Source of the DNA: an uncultured Erythrobacter sp.
GTDB taxonomy: Bacteria > Pseudomonadota > Alphaproteobacteria > Sphingomonadales > Sphingomonadaceae
Length of the DNA: 64,000 bases
Assembly: GCF_947499705.1 (NCBI RefSeq)
Contig: NZ_CANMPJ010000002.1
Coordinates: 496,001-560,000, forward strand
Direction of reading: 5' to 3'
Below are positions 53,212 to 62,703 of this stretch, in pieces. The position numbers were made by a program, and so were the translations under genes. The notes under the pieces are model-generated. The model had not been told where the DNA came from, made no database searches, and saw nothing but the letters and a program-made list of their open reading frames with translations. The first letter of the stretch is position 1. Each line of letters begins with the position of its first letter.

Positions 53212-53353
53212 GATGGGGATTGCATAGGCACCCGCCCTTGCCGATTGGTTAAGCGGCCCCGTGCAAATCGCACGGCGACCCGAAAAGGCGAGAGAATGGG
53301 GTGGCGAAGAGCAAAGGGGCTTGCTAAGCGCCGCGCCCGATGTCTTGATGACA

Positions 53354-53434
<81 letters not shown>

Positions 53435-53553
53435 GCTTTTCCTCTTTGTATAAGCTTGTCGGCCTCGCCGTGGGTGTACTCCGCGGAAGAGAGTGATAGT
53501 AGGCCCGCAATTCTGCCCGGTACCTTTGTCTCGGGCATGGTTCGGAGGATTTC

Positions 53554-54867
53554 ATGCGACTGTCCCAATACGTGCTGCCGTTGCTGCGCGAGGATTCCAG
53601 CGATGCGCAGATCGTCAGCCATCAATTGATGCTGCGTTCGGGTATGGTGCGTCAGACCGCTGCGGGGATCTATGCCTGGATGCCGCTAGGTCTGCGCGTG
53701 CTCGACAAGATCGGGCAGATCGTACGCGAAGAACAGAACCGCGCGGGCGCGATCGAGATGCTGATGCCTACGATCCAGCCCGCCGATTTGTGGCGCGAGT
53801 CCGGCCGGTATGACGCTTATGGACCGGAAATGCTCCGTATTCGCGACCGGCATGATCGCGATCTCTTGTTCGGCCCGACAGCCGAGGAAGTGATCACGTC
53901 GCTGATGCGTGGTTCGATCAATTCCTACCGCGATCTGCCGCGCACGCTTTACAACATCCAATGGAAGTTTCGTGACGAGATCCGCCCTCGCTTCGGCGTG
54001 ATGCGCGGGCGCGAATTCCTGATGAAGGATGCCTATTCGTTCGACCTCGACATCGAATCCGCGCGGCACAGCTACAACCGCATGTTCGTCGCGTATTTGC
54101 GGACTTTCGCGCGGATGGGTCTGCACGCCATCCCGACCAAGGCCGATCCGGGACCGATCGGCGGGGACATGAGCCACGAGTTCATTCTGCTGGCGGATAA
54201 CGGCGAAAGCGACGTGTTCTACCATCCTGAGTGGGAAGCGAGCACCGACCTGGAGCTGCCCGATTTCTCGAACAATGATGCGATCGATGCCTTCGTTGAG
54301 GATCGCACGAAATTCTACGCCGCGACTGATGAAATGCGCGATGAAGCCCAAGAGTCGGAATTGCGCGACACGATGCGGACGGCACGCGGCATCGAAGTCG
54401 GGCACATCTTCTATTTCGGGACCAAATATTCGGAATCGATGGGCCTTAAGGTTCAGGGGCCGGATGGCGATGTCGTTACCCCGCAAATGGGCAGCTACGG
54501 CGTGGGCGTGTCCCGACTGGCTGGTGCGATCATCGAAGCCTCGCATGATGACAATGGCATCATCTGGCCCGAAGCCGTTGCTCCGTTTCGCGTTGGCATC
54601 ATAACCATCCGCGCCAGCGATGCGGCCTCCAGTGAATTGGCCGAGCAGATCTATGCGCGCCTATCGGATGCCGGGGTCGACGTGCTCTATGATGACCGCG
54701 ATGAACGCGGCGGAGCGAAGTTTGCCGCAATGGATCTGATCGGTCTGCCGTGGCAGATCATCATCGGTCCGAAGGGTGTAGAACGTGGTACTGTCGAGCT
54801 TAAAAGCCGAGCGACGGGCGAGCGAGAAGACCTTCCGCTGGAAGAACTGATCGCGCGCTTCGTCTGA
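53554..54867 (+). CDS. proS: Prolyl-tRNA synthetase, short alphaproteobacterial type
   Basis: A 437-residue class II synthetase lacking the large INS editing domain of E. coli ProS, as usual in alphaproteobacteria. Class II motifs: motif 1 around [16 protein letters not shown], motif 2 in [34 protein letters not shown], motif 3 in [16 protein letters not shown]; anticodon-binding domain at the C-terminus. Strong site GGAGGA before the ATG. It ends exactly where the convergent gene's stop begins. Confidence 0.96.
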   Translation: MRLSQYVLPLLREDSSDAQIVSHQLMLRSGMVRQTAAGIYAWMPLGLRVLDKIGQIVREEQNRAGAIEMLMPTIQPADLWRESGRYDAYGPEMLRIRDRHDRDLLFGPTAEEVITSLMRGSINSYRDLPRTLYNIQWKFRDEIRPRFGVMRGREFLMKDAYSFDLDIESARHSYNRMFVAYLRTFARMGLHAIPTKADPGPIGGDMSHEFILLADNGESDVFYHPEWEASTDLELPDFSNNDAIDAFVEDRTKFYAATDEMRDEAQESELRDTMRTARGIEVGHIFYFGTKYSESMGLKVQGPDGDVVTPQMGSYGVGVSRLAGAIIEASHDDNGIIWPEAVAPFRVGIITIRASDAASSELAEQIYARLSDAGVDVLYDDRDERGGAKFAAMDLIGLPWQIIIGPKGVERGTVELKSRATGEREDLPLEELIARFV

Positions 54868-55845
54868 TCAGGGTGCGCAATATTGCGCCGTTGGTGTGAT
54901 GCCGACGAATTTGGTCATCGTCTTCTCCGGCACGACATACTCGCTTTCGCCCACGCGGACGAAGCCGTCTCGCTTGCCGAGAACGTCCGGATTTGGCGCC
55001 CAATCGAAGGTGTAGCCTAGTGAGGTCCAGGGGTACTGGACTGGCTTGGTCGTGCCGAACGCCTGATAATACTGGCGATAGAGGAACAGATTGTCGGTTG
55101 TGATGCCGGCTTTGCAGGTGTTCGTGTTGGTCGCCGTGTCTCCGCAGGGGCGGAAGATCTTCTGCCCGCTATTTGGCGCAGCGGCGTCGATCTCGAAGAT
55201 GACGAAGTGGGTCTTTGCGGACACTGGAGGCAGGCCGAGACGCTGTTCCAGCCTGAGCGTAAGAGCAGCCGGGTCGCTGCTGACGTCATTGGCGTATGCC
55301 TTGCAGAAATTCTGGAGGTTGGGCTCAAGTGTCACCCATGTGTCGCCGCCCATCGCATAGTCGAAACTGGTTGACGGCGTCTTGGGATAGCGGCTGACCT
55401 GGTCGCTCCTGATCCAGGTGGCGACCCGGTATGTGCCGGTTTGCGGAAGCGGGGTTAGCGTATCGACCTCTTCCCACGGCTGCGCGACTGCCATGTCTTC
55501 GACTGCCTCGACATAGCGATCATATCGGCGGCGCAATTGCTCGCCCTCGGCAATATGCGGGATGCAGACCTTGCTCTTCGAGGCGAGCGCGTCTGGATCG
55601 CCGATAAAACCGATCCCGTTTTGGCCTGCGCGCTTGTTGGACGCGAGCATGATCGCGAAACGATAGCTCCCGTCGCCGAACCACACATCCGAAAGCGCCG
55701 TGAGCGTGGTCTTTTCGCCGGTTGTTTGTATCGCGAGACAGTCGCCCGATTGCGCTATCGCCGGGGAGGCCAAGGAAACAACCCCCAGCCCGGCAGCAAA
55801 TGTTGCTGCAAAAGACCGCAACGCTCCAAATAGAGCAAGCCGCAT
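54868..55845 (-). CDS. Hypothetical secreted protein
   Basis: A 325-residue exported protein, signal peptide RLALFGALRSFAATFAAGLGVVSLASPAIA. Six Cys in the mature part (GDCLAI, SKVCIPH, NFCKAY, RPCGDT, NTCKAG, QYCAP) suggest three disulfides. Strand-rich, with Trp/Tyr-rich segments; no family recognised. The ATG at 55845 follows GGGGGAG by 7 bp; an in-frame start further upstream is not needed. Monocistronic. Confidence 0.65.
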   Translation of the reverse strand: MRLALFGALRSFAATFAAGLGVVSLASPAIAQSGDCLAIQTTGEKTTLTALSDVWFGDGSYRFAIMLASNKRAGQNGIGFIGDPDALASKSKVCIPHIAEGEQLRRRYDRYVEAVEDMAVAQPWEEVDTLTPLPQTGTYRVATWIRSDQVSRYPKTPSTSFDYAMGGDTWVTLEPNLQNFCKAYANDVSSDPAALTLRLEQRLGLPPVSAKTHFVIFEIDAAAPNSGQKIFRPCGDTATNTNTCKAGITTDNLFLYRQYYQAFGTTKPVQYPWTSLGYTFDWAPNPDVLGKRDGFVRVGESEYVVPEKTMTKFVGITPTAQYCAP

Positions 55846-55992
55846 GAAAATTCTCCCCCAAATTGATCCACCGTTTCCGGTGAATTCATTCCAACCCCAA
55901 GAGAAGAAGAGCAAATAATCCGGGCTCAAGCAACATTCATGACAATATCAAGTCGACTGCTTATTCACTGCATCGGCCTGTTCGTTTTCAAA

Positions 55993-57198
55993 TTACGCGA
56001 AGCCGTTCTCGATAAATTCAAGCGCACATCCTGCCAGCATCGCAGTGCCCTGAGGCAGCGCGCTTTCATCGACATGCATACGCGGAGAGTGGATCGCACA
56101 ACATTGCGTCCAGTCCTCGCCCTGCGGCGCGACACCCAGGAAGAACATCGCGCCCGGCACTTTCTCGAGGATGTAGGAGAAGTCCTCTGCGCCCATGATC
56201 GGAGCGGGCAAATCGCGCCACCCTTCCTCGCCGCCGATCTCTGTCGCGACCTTGTTGCCTAGCGCCACCGCTTGCGGATCGCAGATCGTAACCGGGAAAC
56301 CCGCTTCGATCTCGCAGCTTGCTTCGACCCCATAGCTTCGAGCGATATCGGCGGCGGTTTCGGCGAGCAGGGCGTGCGCCTTGGCGCGATGCTCCGGTGA
56401 GAGAGTACGGATTGTTCCGGCCAGCATGGCTTCGTCCGGAATGACGTTGTGCGCCGTCCCCGTGTGGATCTGTGTGACGGTCACAACAACCGCGCTTGCA
56501 GCGTTGAAGCGGCGGGTGACCATCGACTGCAACGTGCCAACGATCGCGGCTGCCGCTGGCACCGGGTCCGAGCAATCATGCGGCATGGAAGCATGCCCGC
56601 CTTTGCCCCTCACAATGATGTTGAATTGGTCGGCCGCCGCCATAAGCGGGCCGGGCTTCCCGGCAACTACACCGAAAGGAGCGTTCGGCATTATGTGCAG
56701 CGCAAAGGCGGCATCGGGTAGCGGGTCGATCAACCCGTCATCCAGCATGAAGCGTGCGCCGTGATGCCCTTCTTCTCCGGGCTGGAACATGAAATCGACT
56801 GTGCCGGCAATCTCGTCCTTCTTGTCGCACAGCAATCGCGCTGCACCGGCCAGCATCGCGGTGTGCGTGTCGTGGCCGCAGGCGTGCATTCTGCCCGGGA
56901 TGGTCGAAGCGAATTCGAGATCGGTCTTCTCGTCCATCGGCAGCGCATCCATGTCGCCGCGAAGCAACACGCGCGGGGAGTCATCGCAGGCTTTGCCCCC
57001 CCGCAAGGTTGCCACTGCGCCCGTTGTCGAAGCGCCCGTCTTCCACTCCAGTGGCAGATCCGCCAGCGCCTCGCGCACCTTGGCCATCGTCATCGGGGTG
57101 TGGAGTCCGAGTTCGGGTTCGGCATGGATCGCGCGGCGTAGCGCGGTGATTTCAGGGGCGAGTGAACGGGCGGATTCGAGCAGTGAAGTTGTCAGCAT
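55993..57198 (-). CDS. M20 family amidohydrolase
   Basis: A 401-residue M20D metallopeptidase of the hippurate hydrolase / N-acyl-amino-acid amidohydrolase group. Zinc ligands in GRMHACGHDTHTAMLAG, with QPGEEG, IMGAEDFSY and the start RRAIHAEPELGLHT. It likely hydrolyses N-acylated amino acids in the cytosol; the substrate is unknown. The 147-bp upstream gap to 55845's gene contains nothing else recognisable. Confidence 0.9.
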   Translation of the reverse strand: MLTTSLLESARSLAPEITALRRAIHAEPELGLHTPMTMAKVREALADLPLEWKTGASTTGAVATLRGGKACDDSPRVLLRGDMDALPMDEKTDLEFASTIPGRMHACGHDTHTAMLAGAARLLCDKKDEIAGTVDFMFQPGEEGHHGARFMLDDGLIDPLPDAAFALHIMPNAPFGVVAGKPGPLMAAADQFNIIVRGKGGHASMPHDCSDPVPAAAAIVGTLQSMVTRRFNAASAVVVTVTQIHTGTAHNVIPDEAMLAGTIRTLSPEHRAKAHALLAETAADIARSYGVEASCEIEAGFPVTICDPQAVALGNKVATEIGGEEGWRDLPAPIMGAEDFSYILEKVPGAMFFLGVAPQGEDWTQCCAIHSPRMHVDESALPQGTAMLAGCALEFIENGFA

Positions 57199-57413
57199 GC
57201 CGCCAGTCTATCGTGTTCGCCGTCAGAGATCAGCAGGAATCTCGGCGGGACACTTCGTCCGAAACAGACAAGCTCACGCAGAGAAAGCCTGACACAAACC
57301 TTGCGAAAAATGCATCAATACCGATGTAACCGATCAAGGAATGCGACCGAATGCCAGTCATTAGGGTCAGGATAGCAGTGACAAATTCACTGTTTCGCGG
57401 TTAAAGGACCGAC

Positions 57414-58448
57414 ATGGCGACGCCAATTTACGAGTTTTCGCAGCTGCCGAGCGTGCAGGCTTACCGTCCGTCTAACGGGCGTGGGCGCCCTGTGCGCGCG
57501 CCCGGTGTGGCTCCAAAGGTCGGTGTGATCTACAACCCGCGCAGCCACCGGAACAAGGGCGCGGACTTCGACTGCGGCGTTTGCCCGCATGTTCTCATCG
57601 CTCAACCAGGCAACCGTGCTCAGTTGCCAGAAGCTCTGGCAGAACTGGCTGCACGCGGCATCGACCTGCTCGTCATTAACGGCGGGGATGGCACCGTTCG
57701 CGACGTCCTGACCTGCGGGCATGGTATCTTCGGCGACGATTGGCCTGCGATTGCGGTGTTGCCCAAAGGCAAAACCAACGCACTGACGGTCGATCTCGGA
57801 ATTCCAGCCGAATGGAATCTTCAGGATGCGATCGACGCGTTTGAGATCGGCATTCGTATTCACCGTCGTCCGATTGAGGTGGCAGCGCCCGATACGGCAA
57901 ATGCCAATGTGCTCGGGTTCATTCTCGGTGCAGGCGCCTTTGCGACTGCCACGCAAGCTGGCCAGAGCGCGCACCGTTTGGGTGCTTTCAATGGCCTCGC
58001 TGTTGGCGCCACGGCGCTATGGGCGCTGGCGCAGTCGGTTTTTGCCTCGCGCTCGAACAAATGGCGGCGCGGTGCCCGGATGAACATCATGTTGGGCCGC
58101 GGCGAAGCGCCGATGGCACATAGCGGGCTTGGCGATCCGGAATATCGGCAATTGCTGTTTGCAAGCACGCTGGAGCGACTGCCTGCCGGGATCAATCCGT
58201 TTGGCAAGCTGCGCAAGGGCCTCAAGCTGGTGGCGGTCGATCAGATTTCGCGGCGCACGACGGCGCTGGTTCCCGGTGTGATCACCGGGCACTTCACCAA
58301 AAAGCTGCGCGAGCGCGGGATTCACCAGCTCAGCGCCTCGCAATTCACGCTCGATATCGACGACCAGTTCATCCTGGACGGGGAAGCCTTTCCCGCTGGC
58401 CGCTACCTGATCGGTCAGGGGCCTGAGCTGGAATTCGTCGTCCCATGA
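57414..58448 (+). CDS. Diacylglycerol-kinase-family protein
   Basis: A 344-residue member of the DAGK catalytic-domain family. The nucleotide-binding motif is LLVINGGDGTVRDVL near residue 85, with IAVLPKGKTNALTVDLGIP, then a beta-sandwich C-terminal part ending DDQFILDGEAFPAGRY. The product may be a lipid phosphate such as phosphatidate. The TAAAGGA site lies 5 bp before the ATG. The next gene starts 13 bp after its stop. Confidence 0.87.
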   Translation: MATPIYEFSQLPSVQAYRPSNGRGRPVRAPGVAPKVGVIYNPRSHRNKGADFDCGVCPHVLIAQPGNRAQLPEALAELAARGIDLLVINGGDGTVRDVLTCGHGIFGDDWPAIAVLPKGKTNALTVDLGIPAEWNLQDAIDAFEIGIRIHRRPIEVAAPDTANANVLGFILGAGAFATATQAGQSAHRLGAFNGLAVGATALWALAQSVFASRSNKWRRGARMNIMLGRGEAPMAHSGLGDPEYRQLLFASTLERLPAGINPFGKLRKGLKLVAVDQISRRTTALVPGVITGHFTKKLRERGIHQLSASQFTLDIDDQFILDGEAFPAGRYLIGQGPELEFVVP

Positions 58449-58461
58449 TCCGGCAAAGCTG

Positions 58462-59355
58462 ATGTCGGCGCTCGCCGAGCGCATTTCCTCACGCCTCGCT
58501 GCGCCGGTTGATCCGGCGGTGAGGGAATTCGCGCGCGCGCTGGCAGAGGATGCCGGGGCGCAGGCGGTGCTGTTCTACGGATCGAATTTGCGGACCGGTT
58601 CGCTTGAGGGCGTGCTTGATTTCTATGTTTTGCTGCCGGGCGAAGAACGCGCCAGGATCTGGCCGCGGGTCAGCTATCATGAGCGGCAGCATGGCGAAGT
58701 CAATCTGAGGGCGAAGGTTGCGACAATGGCGCTGTCGACCTTTGCCGAGGCTGCGTCAGGAGAACTCTCCGACACAACGATTTGGGCGCGGTTCGTGCAG
58801 CCGAGCGCGATGGTATGGCAAGGGGATGATGCGGCACGAAAGAATGTGATCGAGGCGATCGGAGCGGCGGCTCAGACCGCAGCCAAACTCGCGGCAGCGC
58901 TAGGGCCCGAAAGCGGGACTGCGGAGGACTATTGGCGTGCGCTATTTCGCGCGACCTACCAAGCCGAGTTCCGGGTCGAAAAGCCGGGGCGCGAGAACGA
59001 TATCCTGTCAGTGAATGCCGAACATTTCGCCGGGTTGCTCCCGCTGGCGTTTGAGGCAGCCGGTATTCCATTCGAGACCGATGGTGACGCTCTCCGTCCT
59101 GAGTTCGGAGCAGAGCAACGGTCACTCACCCTCGATTGGTGGAAGAGACGCAGGCGGCTGGGCAAGCCGCTGAATTTTGCGCGCTTGATTAAGGCTAGCA
59201 CCACTTTTGAAGGGGCGACCCGCTACGCCGCATGGAAGATTGAGCGTCACACCGGCATGCCGGTTGAAGTCACGCCGTTCCGTGAGCGCTATCCGATATT
59301 GGCCGCGCCGAGCGTGTTATGGTCGCTCTGGCGTCATCGCCGCCAGCAGCGCTGA
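58462..59355 (+). CDS. Nucleotidyltransferase-like protein
   Basis: A 297-residue protein whose N-terminal half has a GS-type nucleotidyltransferase signature: FYGSNLRTGSLEGVLDFYVL, with G40-S41 and D53-x-Y. The order and spacing recall Tam41-type CDP-diacylglycerol synthases, which use phosphatidate and CTP, but identity is not confirmed and the second catalytic Asp was not located with certainty. It directly follows a lipid-kinase-family gene, supporting a phospholipid role (inference). Confidence 0.55.
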   Translation: MSALAERISSRLAAPVDPAVREFARALAEDAGAQAVLFYGSNLRTGSLEGVLDFYVLLPGEERARIWPRVSYHERQHGEVNLRAKVATMALSTFAEAASGELSDTTIWARFVQPSAMVWQGDDAARKNVIEAIGAAAQTAAKLAAALGPESGTAEDYWRALFRATYQAEFRVEKPGRENDILSVNAEHFAGLLPLAFEAAGIPFETDGDALRPEFGAEQRSLTLDWWKRRRRLGKPLNFARLIKASTTFEGATRYAAWKIERHTGMPVEVTPFRERYPILAAPSVLWSLWRHRRQQR

Positions 59356-59364
59356 GACGTCAGC

Positions 59365-59883
59365 TTAGCCGAAATACTTCATCACGATCGAAATCGAACT
59401 GACTCCGGATCCGACATTGAACTTCGTTTTGCTTACGCTCGGCTTACCGAGATTGAATATGTTGATCGAAGGATTGTTCGACATCGCCCCGCCATCCTTG
59501 CGAATATCCGTCGAGCCATTGCCGTTTGCGTCGTGGCGCACTGCGATCGCATAGGTTCCGCTCGCAGGAACAGGCACGCAGAAAGTCATCCGGCCTTTAC
59601 GCGCGTTGGTCTCGATCCGGTTCAGCCATTTGCCCTTCTGGAGCCAATCGGCCTTCGTGCCGCGATAGACCTGCACGCGAACCTTGCCTGTTGCGCTCTT
59701 CACGCCGTTGACGGTCACGCGCACTGCCGGCCCTTTGCCCGGGGCACAGCGCCGCATGTCATTGCCGATAGTGTTGCGATAATCGCTGGTGCTGGTCGCC
59801 TGCGCCGAAGCAGGCGCGATTGGTACAGCGGAGCCTGCCGCTAACAGCGCGAGCGCGCTCAATCCTGTCGCAAGTGCTTTCAT
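59365..59883 (-). CDS. DUF2141 family secreted protein (second copy)
   Basis: A 172-residue exported protein, signal peptide KALATGLSALALLAAGSAVPIAPASA. DUF2141 features: VRVTVNGVKSATGKVRVQVYRG, SGTYAIAVRHDANGNGSTDIRKDGGAMSNN and a strand-rich end. It has about 30 extra residues after the signal, including RRCAPG. The family is the same as at 50995. A small GCTGA/TCAGC stem sits between it and the convergent upstream gene. Confidence 0.82.
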   Translation of the reverse strand: MKALATGLSALALLAAGSAVPIAPASAQATSTSDYRNTIGNDMRRCAPGKGPAVRVTVNGVKSATGKVRVQVYRGTKADWLQKGKWLNRIETNARKGRMTFCVPVPASGTYAIAVRHDANGNGSTDIRKDGGAMSNNPSINIFNLGKPSVSKTKFNVGSGVSSISIVMKYFG

Positions 59884-60138
59884 GATAACCCGTCTATTGC
59901 TGTGATTGCCTGATGCGGCATGGCGTGGCAGCGAATGCTTTGGCCTTGAGTCATTCCGCAGATTTGATCCGTAAATTGCCATCTTGGCGCTGAATTGCAC
60001 CTGAATTGGTGCTGCTGGAGCGGTTCAGCCTCGTAAATCGGTGTTTAGCACCGTGGAAAAGAGGTTTGCGCACGCTTGTGGCGGGATTCGCGGCTCCTGT
60101 ACTGCGTACATCACGCGAATGGGCGCGTGAAAGCGATC

Positions 60139-60801
60139 ATGCCAGCACCTTTGATATCCCCCTCGATCCTGTCAGCCGACTTTGCGCGGCTGGGCGAAGA
60201 AGTGCGCGCGATCGACGAGGCCGGGGCCGACTGGGTCCATATCGACGTGATGGACGGGCATTATGTGCCCAATATCACCATCGGGCCGGACGTTGTGAAG
60301 GCGCTGCGCCCGCACACCGACAAGACATTCGACGTCCACCTGATGATCGCGCCGGTCGATCCGTATCTCGAAGCCTTTGCCGAAGCCGGCGCGGATATCA
60401 TCACTGTCCATCCCGAGGCCGGGCCGCACGTTCACCGCACGCTGCAAGCGATCCGCGCGCTGGGGAAGAAGGCAGGCGTCGTGCTGAACCCCGGCACGCC
60501 GGTTGAAGTGCTCGACAACCTCATGGACCTTGTCGATCTGGTTCTCGTCATGAGCGTCAACCCCGGTTTCGGCGGGCAAAGCTTCATCCCGTCGCAGCTC
60601 GCCAAGATCACTCGCATTCGCGAGATGATCGAGCGCGAAGGTCGCCCGATCCATCTCGAAGTCGATGGCGGCGTGAATCCAGAAACCGCCAGGCAGTGTG
60701 TCGCCGCAGGGGCCGATGTTCTGGTCGCCGGGTCCGCGACGTTCAAAGGCGGCGCAGGGCAATATGCGGCCAACATCGCCGCGCTGAAGGGAGTTTCGTG
60801 A
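60139..60801 (+). CDS. rpe: Ribulose-phosphate 3-epimerase
   Basis: A 220-residue TIM-barrel enzyme interconverting ribulose 5-phosphate and xylulose 5-phosphate. [59 protein letters not shown] and [13 protein letters not shown] are all intact. The ATG at 60139 is chosen over an upstream start by homology. It overlaps the heparinase-like gene (TGATG). Confidence 0.96.
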   Translation: MPAPLISPSILSADFARLGEEVRAIDEAGADWVHIDVMDGHYVPNITIGPDVVKALRPHTDKTFDVHLMIAPVDPYLEAFAEAGADIITVHPEAGPHVHRTLQAIRALGKKAGVVLNPGTPVEVLDNLMDLVDLVLVMSVNPGFGGQSFIPSQLAKITRIREMIEREGRPIHLEVDGGVNPETARQCVAAGADVLVAGSATFKGGAGQYAANIAALKGVS

Positions 60802-62684
60802 TGGAAACGCTGTTCAGCAACAACGATGATCCGCTTGTCGATGAGCTGAGCGAAGACACTGGCGATCAGTCCGCTCTGCCGCTTGGCAAAGGTGAGGACC
60901 CGCTCCGCGACGAAGCTTCTGACAACACATCCGAAACCACCGAAACAGTCGAGCCATCACGCGCTCTCGCGCTGACCGATGTGGTCGCGCCGCGCAGCAG
61001 CGCAGGTGAAGCGCTGATCCGCATGGCTTACCGGATGGGCGTCCCCGGGCATACGCTCTCTGCGCCTCTCCGGCGGCCACAAGCGATGCGGATCCTGGCA
61101 ACGGTTGAAAGCCCGGTTCGCGGCGACCGTGCGGCTGGCACTGCTTTGCGGGCGGGGCATTTCCTGATCCACGGTGTCAAAACGGCCATTGGACAAGTGG
61201 ATTTCGATAGCAATGCGCGTTTGAGTCCCGGCCTTGAGCGTTCGCTGCACAGTTTCGGGTGGTTGTTCGATCTGGCCGCCAGCGCCCCTCGTGCCGATTG
61301 CCGCGCAGTGGCCGAAAGGATCACAGGGCTGTGGCTGGACGCGAATCCTGTTCCAGCAAAGGGCGCCGCTTGGAATGTGGAGCACACCGGCCTGCGCCTG
61401 ATGGCGTGGCTTGTCCACGCGCCAATCGTACTGGCGAACCACGAAGGCGATCTGAAACCGCGCCTTTTGGGAGCTATCGAAGATACCGCAAACTGGCTCG
61501 ATCGTAAGGCGGCGCGCGCTGGCGCAGGCTTTGGGCAGGTCGCCGGGTGGGCTGCGGTGACCGCTGCTGGACTGCTGCTGCCTGAGGGCAAGCCTCGGCG
61601 GCTCTATGGCGAAGCGGCGCTCATCAAATCGCTGGGTGACCTTGTGGCCGAGGATGGGGGAGTGCTGTCGCGCTGCCCAGCCGCGCAAATGGACGCCATT
61701 GCGCTGCTTACCAATCTGCTCGCCTGTTATGAGGCTGCAGAGGTCGAGCCGCCGCGCGCGCTTATCGTGATGCGTGAATTGCTCGTGCCGCCGCTTCTAT
61801 CTTTGCGCCACGGCGATGGAGCCTTGGGCAATTGGCAGGGACAAGGGGCGATCTCCGCAGACCGTGTTGCCGCTCTGATTGCCGCGACGGGTGTGCGTAC
61901 CCGTCCGCTGAAGGACGTGCAGCATTGGGGCTTCCAAAGGCTGAGCGCGCGCGAGACGATCCTGCAGTTTGATGCAGCCCCGCCTCCGCGAGCGCGTCAT
62001 GCGCGGATGGGCTGCGCGTCGACATTGGCCTTCGAGCTTTCCGACGGCGGATCGCGCGTCGTCGTGAATTGCGGCGGTGCGGCTATGTCGGGCGGACAAG
62101 TTCCTGCACGGATCGGGCAGGGGCTTCGCGCGACGGCGGCACATTCGACGCTGGTTCTAGACAACGCGAATTCCACTGCAGTGCTGCTTCACGGCAAGCT
62201 CGGTAAGGGCGCAGAACTGGTCGAGACCGAAACCCGCGAACTCACGCGGCAACATGGCAGCGCGACCCGGATGGAGGCGAGCCATGATGGCTACGCCGCG
62301 CGCTTTGGCTTGACGCATCGCCGCGTGCTGACCCTGCGCGATGATGGCCATCAGCTCGCGGGCGAGGACATCCTCGTTCCAGTTTCGCGCAAGGGCAAGC
62401 GCGGCAAGATTGGCTTTGCGATCCGGTTCCATTTGGGGCGCGGAGTCGAGGCACACCTTTCCGATGATGGGCGAGGCGCGAGCCTGCTGCTGCCCAATGG
62501 CCGGCTGTGGCAATTCCGGCTTGCCGCTGATGGCCCCGATGCGAGCAATCTCAAACTGGCTTGCGAAGACAGTCTGTGGGTCGACGGCGAAGGCCGTCCA
62601 CATGGGACCGAGCAATTGGTGATCGAAGGAATGACGTCGCGTGGCGGGGGGCAATTCTCCTGGCTGCTCAAGAAAATGGGATAG
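60801..62684 (+). CDS. Heparinase II/III-like protein
   Basis: A 627-residue protein of the heparinase II/III family. An acidic N-terminal stretch of about 65 residues precedes the alpha-toroid core ([40 protein letters not shown]), and a C-terminal beta domain has [26 protein letters not shown] and [21 protein letters not shown]. Whether it acts on polysaccharides is unknown. No signal peptide is visible. It lies between rpe and purH, an arrangement I recall from other sphingomonads. Confidence 0.83.
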   Translation: METLFSNNDDPLVDELSEDTGDQSALPLGKGEDPLRDEASDNTSETTETVEPSRALALTDVVAPRSSAGEALIRMAYRMGVPGHTLSAPLRRPQAMRILATVESPVRGDRAAGTALRAGHFLIHGVKTAIGQVDFDSNARLSPGLERSLHSFGWLFDLAASAPRADCRAVAERITGLWLDANPVPAKGAAWNVEHTGLRLMAWLVHAPIVLANHEGDLKPRLLGAIEDTANWLDRKAARAGAGFGQVAGWAAVTAAGLLLPEGKPRRLYGEAALIKSLGDLVAEDGGVLSRCPAAQMDAIALLTNLLACYEAAEVEPPRALIVMRELLVPPLLSLRHGDGALGNWQGQGAISADRVAALIAATGVRTRPLKDVQHWGFQRLSARETILQFDAAPPPRARHARMGCASTLAFELSDGGSRVVVNCGGAAMSGGQVPARIGQGLRATAAHSTLVLDNANSTAVLLHGKLGKGAELVETETRELTRQHGSATRMEASHDGYAARFGLTHRRVLTLRDDGHQLAGEDILVPVSRKGKRGKIGFAIRFHLGRGVEAHLSDDGRGASLLLPNGRLWQFRLAADGPDASNLKLACEDSLWVDGEGRPHGTEQLVIEGMTSRGGGQFSWLLKKMG

Positions 62685-62703
62685 ATCCCAAAGGGCAAGA
62701 AGA

